Assembly (NCBI GenBank): GCA_012934845.2
Contig: WNNJ02001288.1
Span: 1 to 64,000 of the forward strand
Length of the DNA stretch: 64,000 nt
Source of the DNA: Pomphorhynchus laevis
Lineage: Eukaryota; Acanthocephala; Palaeacanthocephala; Echinorhynchida; Pomphorhynchidae
Direction of reading: 5' to 3'
Shown: in pieces, positions 56,200-64,000 of the stretch
Numbering within the stretch: the stretch's first letter is position 1
Layout of the letters: each line of letters opens with the position of its first letter
Made by a program: the position numbers and the translations under genes
The notes under the pieces: generated by a model
Told to the model about the DNA's origin: nothing
The model's database searches: none
What the model saw: the letters and a program-made list of their open reading frames with translations, nothing else

Positions 56200-56627
56200 T
56201 TATAAAATCGAATTGTCAATAAAGCATACGAGTCGAGTGATCGTCAGGCAATAGTAAAAGGGCCGAAACGTGAAACGTAAATATTGGATCATTAGCTGAT
56301 GAGGTACGCCAATACTAAAATTTAGAGTAATGCTGTTGGCTCTAGGATAGGATTTAGGTAGCATGCAGTTTCATCAAAAATTTCAATTGTAGCATTGACC
56401 GCACAATTCTATTAACTTAAAAATAGTAGTGATGAAATATGAGAGAGTTAATTCTAAGAATTCGCGAAAAAGAAATAATTAGACAATGAACATGAATCTG
56501 GTCGGTATATGATAGCAAGTTTAATTCTGGAAAGATAAGCAGAGGTCTGAAAAAATTAAAGTCTGAAATTGAATGAGCGTTTGTCGGGGAAGATTCTACC
56601 TTTCCCTACCAACGTCATCTATAGTCA
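56200..56627. repeat. Intron 2 repeat, copy d, inverted
   Basis: Reverse complement of copy b including the upstream segment: ACTCGAGTGATC region, GGGCCGAAACGTGAAACGTA, GCTGATGAGGTACGCCAATA, later GGTCGGTATATGATAGCA. Together with copy b it forms inverted arms of about 400 bases around a 500-base spacer within one intron. Confidence 0.82.
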
Positions 56628-56955
56628 TCTTGAAGATGACTTATTAATAGTCTATAGTTTATTATAAGTTGATATTTTTGTATCAACTTGCTAGAATGTT
56701 ATAGCTTTACTTGCTATTATATTATTATAGAATATAATAGAATATTTAAATTTATATTCACGTACTTTATTAATATTTAGAATCCAGTCTTCTGTTTATC
56801 TATTATAGCATATAATCCCATATTATAATAGCATATAATATGATATAATATGATATATTATTATATAATAATATTATATAATATTTATATAATTTAATAT
56901 TATTACAGATAATAATATATAATAATATTATATATATTTTTTCTCGTTGATTTAG

Positions 56956-57124
56956 ATTCGACGGAGGTACAAAAGAATTGACAATTGACCAAATGATTAA
57001 CATAATGTTATCATTATCCAGCGACTATGCAGAATGGCCGAAGGCATTTAAATGGGTACCACAAAGAAAACTGCGACACATCGAAAATGAAGATAACTGG
57101 GGACTCTCTGTGGGATTGAAGTAA
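56956..57124 (+). CDS. TRMT10C: TRMT10C-type mitochondrial RNase P protein 1, exon 3
   Basis: Acceptor GATTTAG|ATTCGAC; joined to exon 2 it reads Y-L-K-F-D-G-G-T-K-E-L-T-I-D-Q-M. It encodes the last helices of the TRM10 domain (INIMLSLSSDYAEWPKAFKW) and the conserved V-P-Q-R-K, ending at TAA 57,122-57,124. The motifs [KR]-x-L-T-[IL]-D-Q-M and W-x-x-A-[FL]-x-x-V-P-x-R-K are highly conserved in TRM10 proteins. An ATTAAA at 57,255 could be the poly(A) signal. The exon frame matches exactly with the other two (1095 bases in total). Confidence 0.9.
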
Positions 57125-57777
57125 TTTGTACACATCCGCAAATAATGTATTTTCTCTATAACTACAGTGTAATTTTTGTGTTCTTAGATCCATGACCAAA
57201 ATATTTAATTGGTGTTTTATCTACAAATCACACTATTACATTTCCTCCTCATAAATTAAATCTCGAACGATTATTGCATCAAACGTTTTTATAAATTACT
57301 CCGGTCTCGACTTTACTTTATGAATTTTTAATATATTAAATATAAATTATCTTTAAAGATACGTCAATAATTAATTTGTATTAACTTATTTAATTTAAAA
57401 TTTATAACATCAATTTATTTATATTTTAATTTTTTTAATTATTATCAAATGATGATACCATTCCGCGTGAATTTTTAATAATCATATAAGCCCGACGCGA
57501 AAGAATGACGAATGCCGTTTCGTCAACACTATGACTCATCAGTGCCAGTTCCCTCCCACTGCTGGATGCAGAGGAGGACTATTTAATTATTATACATAAT
57601 TTATTTAATTTTTAAAAATTATTTCCAATACACGATTTAAATTGCTATGAATTATTGACTTTAAGCAAATTATCATTCAATTATTGTGACATTTCTATCG
57701 TCCAACTTTACAAATAACCACCAAATTCGATGATGTCGATATTGACTGTTAAGCCGGTTATTTTCATTTTTTATTTT
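57125..57777. other. Intergenic region between convergent genes, with hammerhead-like core
   Basis: AT-rich apart from a GC-richer island at 57,475-57,580. The AATAAA for the minus-strand gene lies at 57,775-57,770, three bases after its stop. Nothing else is recognised. Confidence 0.5.
57501..57565 (-). ncRNA. Hammerhead ribozyme-like core (candidate)
   Basis: On the minus strand CTGATGA (57542-57536) is followed by a 4-bp stem GTCA/TGAC with 6-base loop (57535-57522), GAAA (57521-57518), a 3-bp stem ACG/CGT and C at 57507 in the position of the cleavage base. All conserved core nucleotides of a hammerhead are there in the right order. The first stem cannot be formed between bases just before CTGATGA and just after the C, so activity is doubtful. 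Possibly a decayed or chance motif. Confidence 0.35.
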
Positions 57778-59205
57778 CTACCATAAACGTTCTGTCATAT
57801 GTTCATCAGTTTGGTTTTTTGATTTTATGTGATCCCTTATTTTACTAGTTTCGTTTATAACGGAATATTTTTGAATATTTGATGATGAATTTTTGGCTAA
57901 ACTATAATTTAAAATATTGAAGGACATTTTGTGACTAGATAACGGATCAATTTTATCGTGTATTTGTACTTCATTAATGGAATCATTTGGCTTGGTGAAC
58001 TTTATCGATTTACTCGAGTTTTGATCTGTATTATTGATTTCCTGTTTTATTTGTACCTGATTAAATATATGAGTTTTGTAGGGAATATTACTTGTACCAG
58101 ACCACGAGGGTTTTCTTTGATCTTCTATAATTTGAGATACATCAGTTGTGTTTGTTGTAGTAAGTGTCCATTTGGTAGTTGCGTTATTAATTGATCCGTT
58201 ATTGTCAACATCCCACGTATTGTTATTCCACGTAAGATCAATTGAAGTCTGAGGTGGAACTGACGATGACGTTAATTTAATTCCGGTATTTTTCGAAGAC
58301 GGATTTTCCCCGTTCTTTGTTGCATTCGATCCGTCAACATCCGATTCAGAGGTGACAATTTCATCGAATAGAGTGTATCCAATCTGATACACGAATCTAC
58401 CAAGAACTTTATTTTTACTGACGTTTCTTTGTGTCAATGCAACGTGCACATATGCCTGGGTAAGAGGAATCATTTTAACGACTTTTACATCTATAGGGGT
58501 AATATTAATGGCATTGCTACACAATGTAAGCAAAGTGTTACTTACTAATGGGTCCGTGATTGAGTTGACGGGTCTTTGCTGGGTAGTTGACCATATCTGG
58601 ATTACTTTCTTATGCGAGTATATCACATTCTTTTTTGTCTGTCTTTCAATAGTCTTGTAGACAGATGCCTGATGGTTTAAATTGAAGCTAAATTCTAATC
58701 GTCGATGGAAACAGTGTACCGGGTTCTTCTGGTAACTGTATAGAACAGTCAAACTGAGATCAGCATTTAGTATTAATTTGGCTTTCATAGCGTTGCTTAA
58801 TCCACAAGGTACAACAACGCTAGCTTCAATGTTTTCTTCGCCGTAAAGCGTTGTTCTTTGGTTGACCTGACATGTAAAATAATGGTTACCTGAGTTTGCC
58901 GTCGGAAATGTATCAAGGAAATTGAAACTCATTAACCAGCTAGATGACCGATACGAGTTTGCATTCAAAAGCATAAAAACTATACCACATAGTACCAGCA
59001 AGCTTGTAACTAAATAAAAACATCTTATTACGTTTTGCTGTATGAATTGAAGACGCCAAGTCCGCCGATAGTTTTGGAAAAATTCAACAATGTTAGGGTC
59101 ATTAATCTCTGTATTCGGTCCATCACCTGCTGCCCTAGTGTCGTTTAATGATGCTGCCATTCGTCCAGCCCCATTATCAATCGGTATATTATGCTGGTTT
59201 TGCAT
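57778..59205 (-). CDS. Type II membrane glycoprotein, unknown function
   Basis: Intronless 475-codon frame. Residues 1-55 are polar (PNTEINDPNIVEFFQNYRRT), with no signal peptide. Residues about 60-81 (IRCFYLVTSLLVLCGIVFML) are a strong single membrane span. The remaining 390 residues would be outside the cytoplasm: a first part of about 200 residues with four or five Cys and beta-like alternation, then a Ser/Thr/Asn-rich tail with more than ten N-x-S/T glycosylation sites (e.g. NATK, NSSK, NETS, NQTD). No homologous family is recognised. The start is the only ATG with a long frame. An AATAAA follows the stop by three bases. It converges on TRMT10C. Composition and the absence of RT or gag motifs argue for a host gene, although a captured or retrocopied gene cannot be excluded. 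Confidence 0.75.
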   Translation of the reverse strand: MQNQHNIPIDNGAGRMAASLNDTRAAGDGPNTEINDPNIVEFFQNYRRTWRLQFIQQNVIRCFYLVTSLLVLCGIVFMLLNANSYRSSSWLMSFNFLDTFPTANSGNHYFTCQVNQRTTLYGEENIEASVVVPCGLSNAMKAKLILNADLSLTVLYSYQKNPVHCFHRRLEFSFNLNHQASVYKTIERQTKKNVIYSHKKVIQIWSTTQQRPVNSITDPLVSNTLLTLCSNAINITPIDVKVVKMIPLTQAYVHVALTQRNVSKNKVLGRFVYQIGYTLFDEIVTSESDVDGSNATKNGENPSSKNTGIKLTSSSVPPQTSIDLTWNNNTWDVDNNGSINNATTKWTLTTTNTTDVSQIIEDQRKPSWSGTSNIPYKTHIFNQVQIKQEINNTDQNSSKSIKFTKPNDSINEVQIHDKIDPLSSHKMSFNILNYSLAKNSSSNIQKYSVINETSKIRDHIKSKNQTDEHMTERLW

Positions 59206-59419
59206 TCTATCCTTTTTCCGCTATTAGCAATATGAGAGACCTCTCGTTGATAAGAGATGTTCTGTTTAAATTTAAATGATCAGTGTTTCTGATTGCTATA
59301 TGTATTTAAAGTAGAAGTAGTCGCTATTTGGAAAAGGCGCCAACGTTTTTATATTAGATTATTGTAGAAAGATTATATATTTTTTAAATTAAAAGGCAGT
59401 AACTAAATGTTGTTCATTA
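59206..59419. other. Short upstream region of the membrane protein gene
   Basis: Contains GAGAGACCTCTC and TTTAAATTTAAA palindromes. No promoter motif can be named. It ends at the 3' terminus of the family A LINE, which lies in the same orientation as and upstream of the gene. Confidence 0.35.
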
Positions 59420-59496
59420 AAAAAAAGATTTATTTTAACGTGGCAAATGCGTGCCAGCGCACGCTTACATGACCACAACAAAAACAAAACTGTGAA

Positions 59497-62394
59497 TCAG
59501 GCGTCGAGAAGGTGTGAACGGAGGAGGTGTTTGAATGTGATAAAAGAGGGAGCGCGGCGGACGTCGAGAGGGAGTTGATTCCAGGCGAGTGAGGCGGCGA
59601 CGAGGAAGGATCGGAGACCGTAGTTGTTGGAGTAATTAGGAACGTGGAGTAAGAGGGTATGACAGGAACGAAGCGATAGCGAGGTGGGGCGAGTATCGTC
59701 TAAGAAAGGAAGGTTGATGAACGATGGGGAGCCGACAGCGATGAGACGAAAAGTAATGAGAAGAAGGCGGAGTTTGATGCGGATGTGGATGGTGGGCCAG
59801 GAGAGTTGGGCAAAATATGTGGATGTGTGGTCGAAGCGACGGAGGCGAAAGAGCACTCGAACGGCGGTGTTGATTATTCGTTGTAGGGGTAGGATGATGG
59901 ATTTTGGAGAATTGGCGAAAAGGCTAAGGCAGTAATCGATTTTAGGGAAAAGAAGCGATGAAAGAAGAGACATACAAGAACGGAAGTCGATAAGGGGGCG
60001 GATACGGCGGATGTCACGAAGAATTAAGTTAGACGAGCGGACCTTGTCACGGACGAAGGGTTTAAGGGAAAGGTGATCATCGAAATGGAAGCCTAAGAAA
60101 GTGAGATTGTGGACTACAGGGATGATCGATGAGGCAAAAGATACAATGGGAGGAGATATGCTTGGTTTACGGGGAAGGATCCACATTATTTTGGACTTTT
60201 CGGCGTTTAGAACGAGATGGAGATTGGAGAGACGCTTGTAGATAGAAGAGAGACAGTTGGAGGCAGAAATGGCGATATCGTGTATGCGATGTGCGGGTGC
60301 ATGAGCATAGATTAGAATGTCATCGGCGTATTGCATGACCTTAAAGGAGTAAGGTTTGATAAATGGAGAGAGATCGCCAAGCAAAAGAGAGAAAAGCAGG
60401 GGACCTAGGACTGAACCTTGTGGAACCCCGCAAAAAATAGGGATGGGAGGGGAGGATGATGAATTAGAACAGACGCGAAAGGAACGGTCGGATAGATATG
60501 AGGCGAACCAAGCTACGGAGGAGGAAGAAAAGCCGTAATCATAACGAAGGCGAGAAAGGAGGACGGAGTGGTCGACAATGTCGAATGCGGAGGAGAGGTC
60601 CAGGGAGATGAGAACACTATATAGAGCCTTGTCTCGAGAAATGAGTAAGTCGTTGTACACTTTTATGCATGCGATTTCTGTCGAGTGATTAGAGCGGAAA
60701 GCGGATTGGAAAGGAGGGTACAGATTGGATGAGGAGAGATAAGCGTTGATTTGTATTAAGATGAGGCGTTCTAAGAGCTTAGAAAGAGTAGGGAGTAGTG
60801 AAATGGGGCGATAGCTGGAAGGAAGGGAGGGGTCGAGCGATTGTTTCTTAAGGAGGGGACGAACGATTGCGGATTTCCAGTGTGAAGGGAAGATACGACT
60901 GCGGATGGACGAGTTAAACAAGGTTGTGAGAAATGGGGATATCGATGAGCATATAGATTTTAATATGTGGGTAGGCAGGGGATCGGCAGGTGAGGTTTTG
61001 TTGGGCAAGGACATGAGGACAGATGATACTTCTGTAGGTGATACAGGGAGAAGATGAAAGAGTTCGGGAAGGATGAGAGTAGACTGGGCAGAGTGGAATA
61101 GGATGGAGACCGGGGTGTGAGAGAGCAGCGTGGATACTTAAGTATGTAGAAATGACGAATAATCATTGGCATTGATGTTGCAAGGCGTAGAGGAACGAGC
61201 CAGGATTGAGTTAAAAGTATGCCAGAGAGTCTTAGAGTTGAATGAAGTGATTATTTTATGCTGCCAGAAGGAGTTGCATTTGGTACGTAGTAGGTTGAGA
61301 TGAGACCGGCGAAGAGCAAGATAGGAATCACGGAAAGACGGAGTGATCGAGCGGAAATCGCGTCTGAGAGAGCGGTGATAGACTCGTAAAGCATGGCGGA
61401 GTCGACGCTTTGAGAGTAGGCATTGGATGTCAAACCATGGGGCACGGTGCAAGCGACGGTGTGGGTGAGACTTGAAGGGCAAGAGAATATCGAGAGTGGA
61501 TGTGAGTTCAGCGTCGAAAAGAAAGGCGAGATCGTGAGGAGATGAATATGTTATTGTGGGTAATGATAGAGACGATTTGTGTAAGGCAGAGCGGAGAAGG
61601 GAAAGGTCAAGATTTCACCAAGGGCGACGTAGGATTGTAGGTGTGTGAGGAGGGGTGTGGTTGCGAGCGAGATCAAGGGTGATAAGAAAGTGATCGGATA
61701 GACCAGGATCAGAGATGGACAGTGAGGTGTGGGCAGCAAAATGATCGGGGACAGCGATGATGTCGAGTGCCCCGCCAAGTATATGTGTGGGGGCAGTGGA
61801 GATTAGTTTGTAATTGTAGTTGGATAGAATGTTGATGAAGCGGATGGAATCTTTGGAAGGGGGCGGTCTAGGCGGATATTGAAGTCGCCTAGAACGAGTG
61901 AATGGATTGAGGACAAAGAACAATGAGAAAGGAGGTCAGCGAGTTCGGTAAAAAAATAAGGCTGTAGGAGCTGATGAACCAGGACGGTATACAATGGCGA
62001 GATCTAGAGTGATCGGGTTAGAATAACGACAAGTGAGCAATTCAAAAGAGCAAGGACTGAAAGAGGGATTAATTTTGCGAAGAGACGCTGGGTGACGCGC
62101 GAATGCGACGATGCCGCCATGATTAGAGGATTTAGAAGGGCATGAGCTGAGGGGGCGGGCGGATTCGACTAGGGAGCAACCGGCAGAGAGCAGACGGCGA
62201 ATGGAAAGGTCGTCGGAATCTGAGTGCCAGGATTCGGTGAGGCAGAAGAGATCGATGGATTGCTTGGTGAATAGGTTGAGGATAAGATCGGATTTATTGA
62301 GAATAGATCTAGTGTTGAGGAGACCGAGGCGGAAACCGTGTGCTGTGGCGAAAGAGACTAGTGGAGAAGACACATAGGAGAGATGGAGCGCCAT
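59497..62394 (-). pseudogene. Family A ORF2: APE endonuclease, linker and reverse transcriptase, frameshifted
   Basis: Starts MALHLSYVSSPLVSFATAHG at 62,394 in a different frame overlapping the ORF1 end. Endonuclease: G-L-L-N-T-R-S-I-L-N-K, F-C-L-T-E-S-W, H-G-G-I-V-A-F-A, L-A-I-V-Y-R-P-G-S, L-G-D-F-N-I-R-L-D and D-H-F-L-I-T, spread over 62394-61936, 61994-61803 and 61923-61615. Linker at 61482-61138 (H-R-A-P-W-F-D). RT at 61014-59497 with SSYRPISLLPTLSKLLERL, L-D-L-S-S-A-F-D, GVPQGSVLGPLLF and Q-Y-A-D-D-I-L-I-Y, all catalytic Asp present in one 505-codon frame. Two to four frameshifts lie in the endonuclease and before the RT. A recent but probably inactive copy. Confidence 0.85.
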
Positions 62395-63755
62395 CGAATT
62401 TTTGGACGGGTGTGGACAATTTGAAAATTTCCGTCTATGTTTCGGATGGCGAGTGAAGTTTCGCCGTTTTCCTCGCGACGACGTTTTTCGATGCGGGCTG
62501 AAGAGATTTGAGCGATTTCAGAAGGGGCGCGATCGGGGAAAATTCGAGTGGTTGAAGATGACATGAGTTTGAATTGTTGAGAGAGGACAGAAGACGCGTG
62601 AGAGCGATGCTTGAAAACAATTTTTAGGAGAGGGGGCTGGGAAGGATTAGATTGAGAAGATTTGTTTAGACGGATGAATGCGACTGGAGAAATGTCCTTG
62701 AAAAAGGATGGTTTATCCGCAGGAACAATAGACGAGAGGATGGATCTGAAGGCGGAAACATCGTGGTCCAGACGTGCTTGTGGAGATAAGAAGTTAGAAG
62801 GCGTGATATTAGTAACAATGACGCAACGATCGCGAGAAGCAAAGCGCTTCCGTAAAGGAGGACGACTGACGTGAGTAGGTGAGATCACGATAGAAGAGCT
62901 GGCAGTTGATGATTTGGAGGGATTTGGTTTGACGACGGAAGACATAGAGGATAATGATAATAAAGCGGGTGGCAAGCGATGTGAGGAAAGGTTATGAGTG
63001 GAAGGATAGTGGAGGCTGGTGGAGGTGATTTTAATTGATGGATGCAAGTTATTGAGAAACGAGACAGGAAGGACGGGACGTGGGGTGTCGGGGAGTGAAC
63101 ATACATTAGTTGTAACAATTTGCGGCTCCGTCACTGTATCGGTAGATTTATCATAAACTTGACAAAATCCATCTTGCTGCGATACAATTTGCGGCTCCTT
63201 CAGATTATCTGATAATGGATTATCTGATGATGACGTAGAAACGCGATGCGGGGTAGAAATGTAAGGTGATTTATCTGATACGACAAAAGAAATACTGGGT
63301 TGCAAATGGTCAATGACAGTAACATCAGAAGATTGAGCTGATTGATTGGGCAAAATTGAAGGATGTATAGTAATACCTGTAGAAGAGATGGGAGATTTGG
63401 CATTCTTAGAGGCAATCGAATGCGGGAGAATTGGGCATCGAGGTTGAGACTTATTACAATACGAAGAGGCATGTGTGGACATCGCTGCATTGCCAGATAG
63501 TTTCAATATATTTGTCTTGAGACTCTCTATTTCACTCTTCATCGTATTTATCATCTTAGCCGAACAGTAGCCACAGTAGAATTCGTTGTCTGCAAGGCAA
63601 GATGCCTGGGATTCTGAAGTCCAAATACTTACCCACGTGTGACAATCATTGTTTGAGCAAAGGACTTGTTGTTCAGATCCATTGGAAACATCTCTAACAT
63701 CGGTGTTGGACGCAACATGGTTGGGAACTTGAGACTTTTGTTTTTTCCGACCCAT
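62358..63755 (-). CDS. Family A ORF1: PHD-like zinc finger protein, intact
   Basis: 465 codons, probably the nucleic-acid-binding partner of the LINE RNA. Residues 1-30 are basic and polar (MGRKKQKSQVPNHVASNTD). Residues about 33-75 hold a PHD-like finger: C-S-N-N-D-C, H-T-W, C, then F-Y-C-G-Y-C. A short helical segment (MINTMKSEIESLKTNILKL) follows and may mediate oligomers. Residues 110-290 are Ser/Pro-rich and disordered. The C-terminal 170 residues are basic with an RRM-like core (RDRCVIVTNI, KIVFKHRSHA, KRRREENGETSLAIRNIDGN). PHD-bearing ORF1 is known from CR1 LINEs. The start is the first ATG of the frame. The stop lies within the ORF2 start region, so ORF2 is probably made by reinitiation. 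Confidence 0.85.
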   Translation of the reverse strand: MGRKKQKSQVPNHVASNTDVRDVSNGSEQQVLCSNNDCHTWVSIWTSESQASCLADNEFYCGYCSAKMINTMKSEIESLKTNILKLSGNAAMSTHASSYCNKSQPRCPILPHSIASKNAKSPISSTGITIHPSILPNQSAQSSDVTVIDHLQPSISFVVSDKSPYISTPHRVSTSSSDNPLSDNLKEPQIVSQQDGFCQVYDKSTDTVTEPQIVTTNVCSLPDTPRPVLPVSFLNNLHPSIKITSTSLHYPSTHNLSSHRLPPALLSLSSMSSVVKPNPSKSSTASSSIVISPTHVSRPPLRKRFASRDRCVIVTNITPSNFLSPQARLDHDVSAFRSILSSIVPADKPSFFKDISPVAFIRLNKSSQSNPSQPPLLKIVFKHRSHASSVLSQQFKLMSSSTTRIFPDRAPSEIAQISSARIEKRRREENGETSLAIRNIDGNFQIVHTRPKIRWRSISPMCLLH

Positions 63756-64000
63756 TTGTATATAGTCGTTTGATTCGTGATTTTATTCTCTTCGTTGTAT
63801 GTATATTAGATTGTATGTTATTTATTGTAGATGACTGGAGATTGTATGTTATTTATTGTAGATGACGGCAGATGACGGGAGTCTGTTCCAACTGTTTATT
63901 ACTCGATCTCTGATATCCTGATAGTGTCGATGGACTTTTTGTAAGAACTTTAATAACCAATACTTTTTTTAACCTTGTGTGTTATTGTATCTCAAACTTT
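63756..64000 (-). other. Family A 5' UTR with a duplicated 28-bp block
   Basis: AGATTGTATGTTATTTATTG plus TAGATGAC occurs at 63,808-63,835 and again at 63,839-63,866 (31-base period), followed by a shorter GCAGATGACGG echo. Short 5' UTR repeats may carry promoter function in LINEs; here that is conjecture. The 5' end of the element is not determined. Confidence 0.55.

Larger units (their letters stand above)
54701..56955 (+). other. TRMT10C intron 2, packed with one repeat family
   Basis: 2.26 kb, GTTAGT...GATTTAG. It holds at least four copies of one repeat, one inverted, described separately. The last 200 bases (56,790-56,950) are AT palindromes (CATATAATATGATATAATA). Confidence 0.75.
59420..63990 (-). 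mobile_element. LINE family A (CR1/L2-like), best copy, near full length
   Basis: Minus strand, about 4.5 kb. 5' UTR (to about 63,990 or beyond the window), intact ORF1 (63755-62358), ORF2 overlapping it by about 37 bases (from 62,394) and interrupted by a few frameshifts, 3' UTR with the GCGTGC/GCACGC stem-loop, then ATTTGCCACGTTAAAATAAA and a T/A-rich end at about 59,420. PHD-type ORF1, APE endonuclease at the ORF2 N-terminus and the RT type point to the CR1/L2 group. It is the reference copy for the fragments at 1-3, 6.4-7.8, 12.5 and 17-21 kb. Confidence 0.9.

Noticed and set aside
57958-58194. 78-codon plus-strand frame opposite the membrane protein gene
   Set aside because: It is the complement of the well-supported 475-codon minus frame.
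59684-59935. Arg-rich plus-strand frame
   Set aside because: Antisense shadow of the family A RT C-terminus; the Arg/Met richness reflects the complement of Ser/Leu codons.

Overview
The window reads as nuclear DNA of an invertebrate animal. It is very AT-rich, its host genes are split by GT-AG introns, it uses the standard genetic code, and most of its information content is retrotransposon wreckage. No phylum can be assigned from the sequence alone. The only host gene recognised with confidence is the mitochondrial RNase P protein 1 / tRNA m1R9 methyltransferase gene (TRMT10C type), in three exons at 50.6-57.1 kb. Three other host loci are visible: a single-exon type II membrane protein of unknown function at 57.8-59.2 kb (minus), converging on TRMT10C; one EF-hand exon at 41.5 kb (minus); and two exon-like segments at 22.4 and 35.5 kb (plus) that could belong to one Asn/Gln-rich protein gene with a huge transposon-filled intron.

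The rest is at least six retroelement lineages. Family A is a CR1/L2-like LINE with a PHD-like ORF1 and a 3' terminal stem-loop: copies at 1-3.0 kb, 6.4-7.8 kb, 12.5 kb, 17.0-21.2 kb (split), a diverged relative at 43.5-46.9 kb, and a nearly full copy at 59.4-63.8 kb. Family B is a Jockey/I-like LINE with a three-knuckle CCHC ORF1: copies at 4.3-8.4, 8.45-12.3 and 23.5-27.2 kb plus short 3' pieces at 42.7 and 49.9 kb. Family C is a LINE with a C-terminal CCHC and an (ATT)n tail: three head-to-tail copies at 13.45-16.46 kb and pieces at 42.9 and 47.4-48.2 kb. There is also an R2-group-like LINE with a C-terminal restriction-like endonuclease (28.3-31.5 kb), a second CR1/L2-like LINE (31.6-34.5 kb), Penelope-like remnants (36.6-38.3, 21.3 and 16.9 kb) and a young Ty3/gypsy LTR element (17.3-21.1 kb).

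Layout: 0-17 kb is a pile of LINEs, including one LINE inside another and two head-to-tail junctions. 17-21 kb is the LTR element inside a family A 3' end. 22-36 kb is the putative transposon-filled host intron. 36-42 kb is AT-rich with Penelope remains and the EF-hand exon. 42-49 kb holds diverged LINEs, a 14-15 bp minisatellite and foldback repeats. 50-59 kb is the host gene pair. 59-64 kb is the best family A copy.

The most unusual observations are: a Cys-rich N-terminal module with identical cysteine spacing in two otherwise different LINE types; a 15-nt self-complementary match between the LTR and the primer-binding position of the Ty3/gypsy element, suggesting self-priming; compensatory base changes in the family A 3' stem-loop; a triplicated splice-acceptor unit just before a predicted start codon; and hammerhead-like core motifs near the 3' end of and inside the TRMT10C gene.
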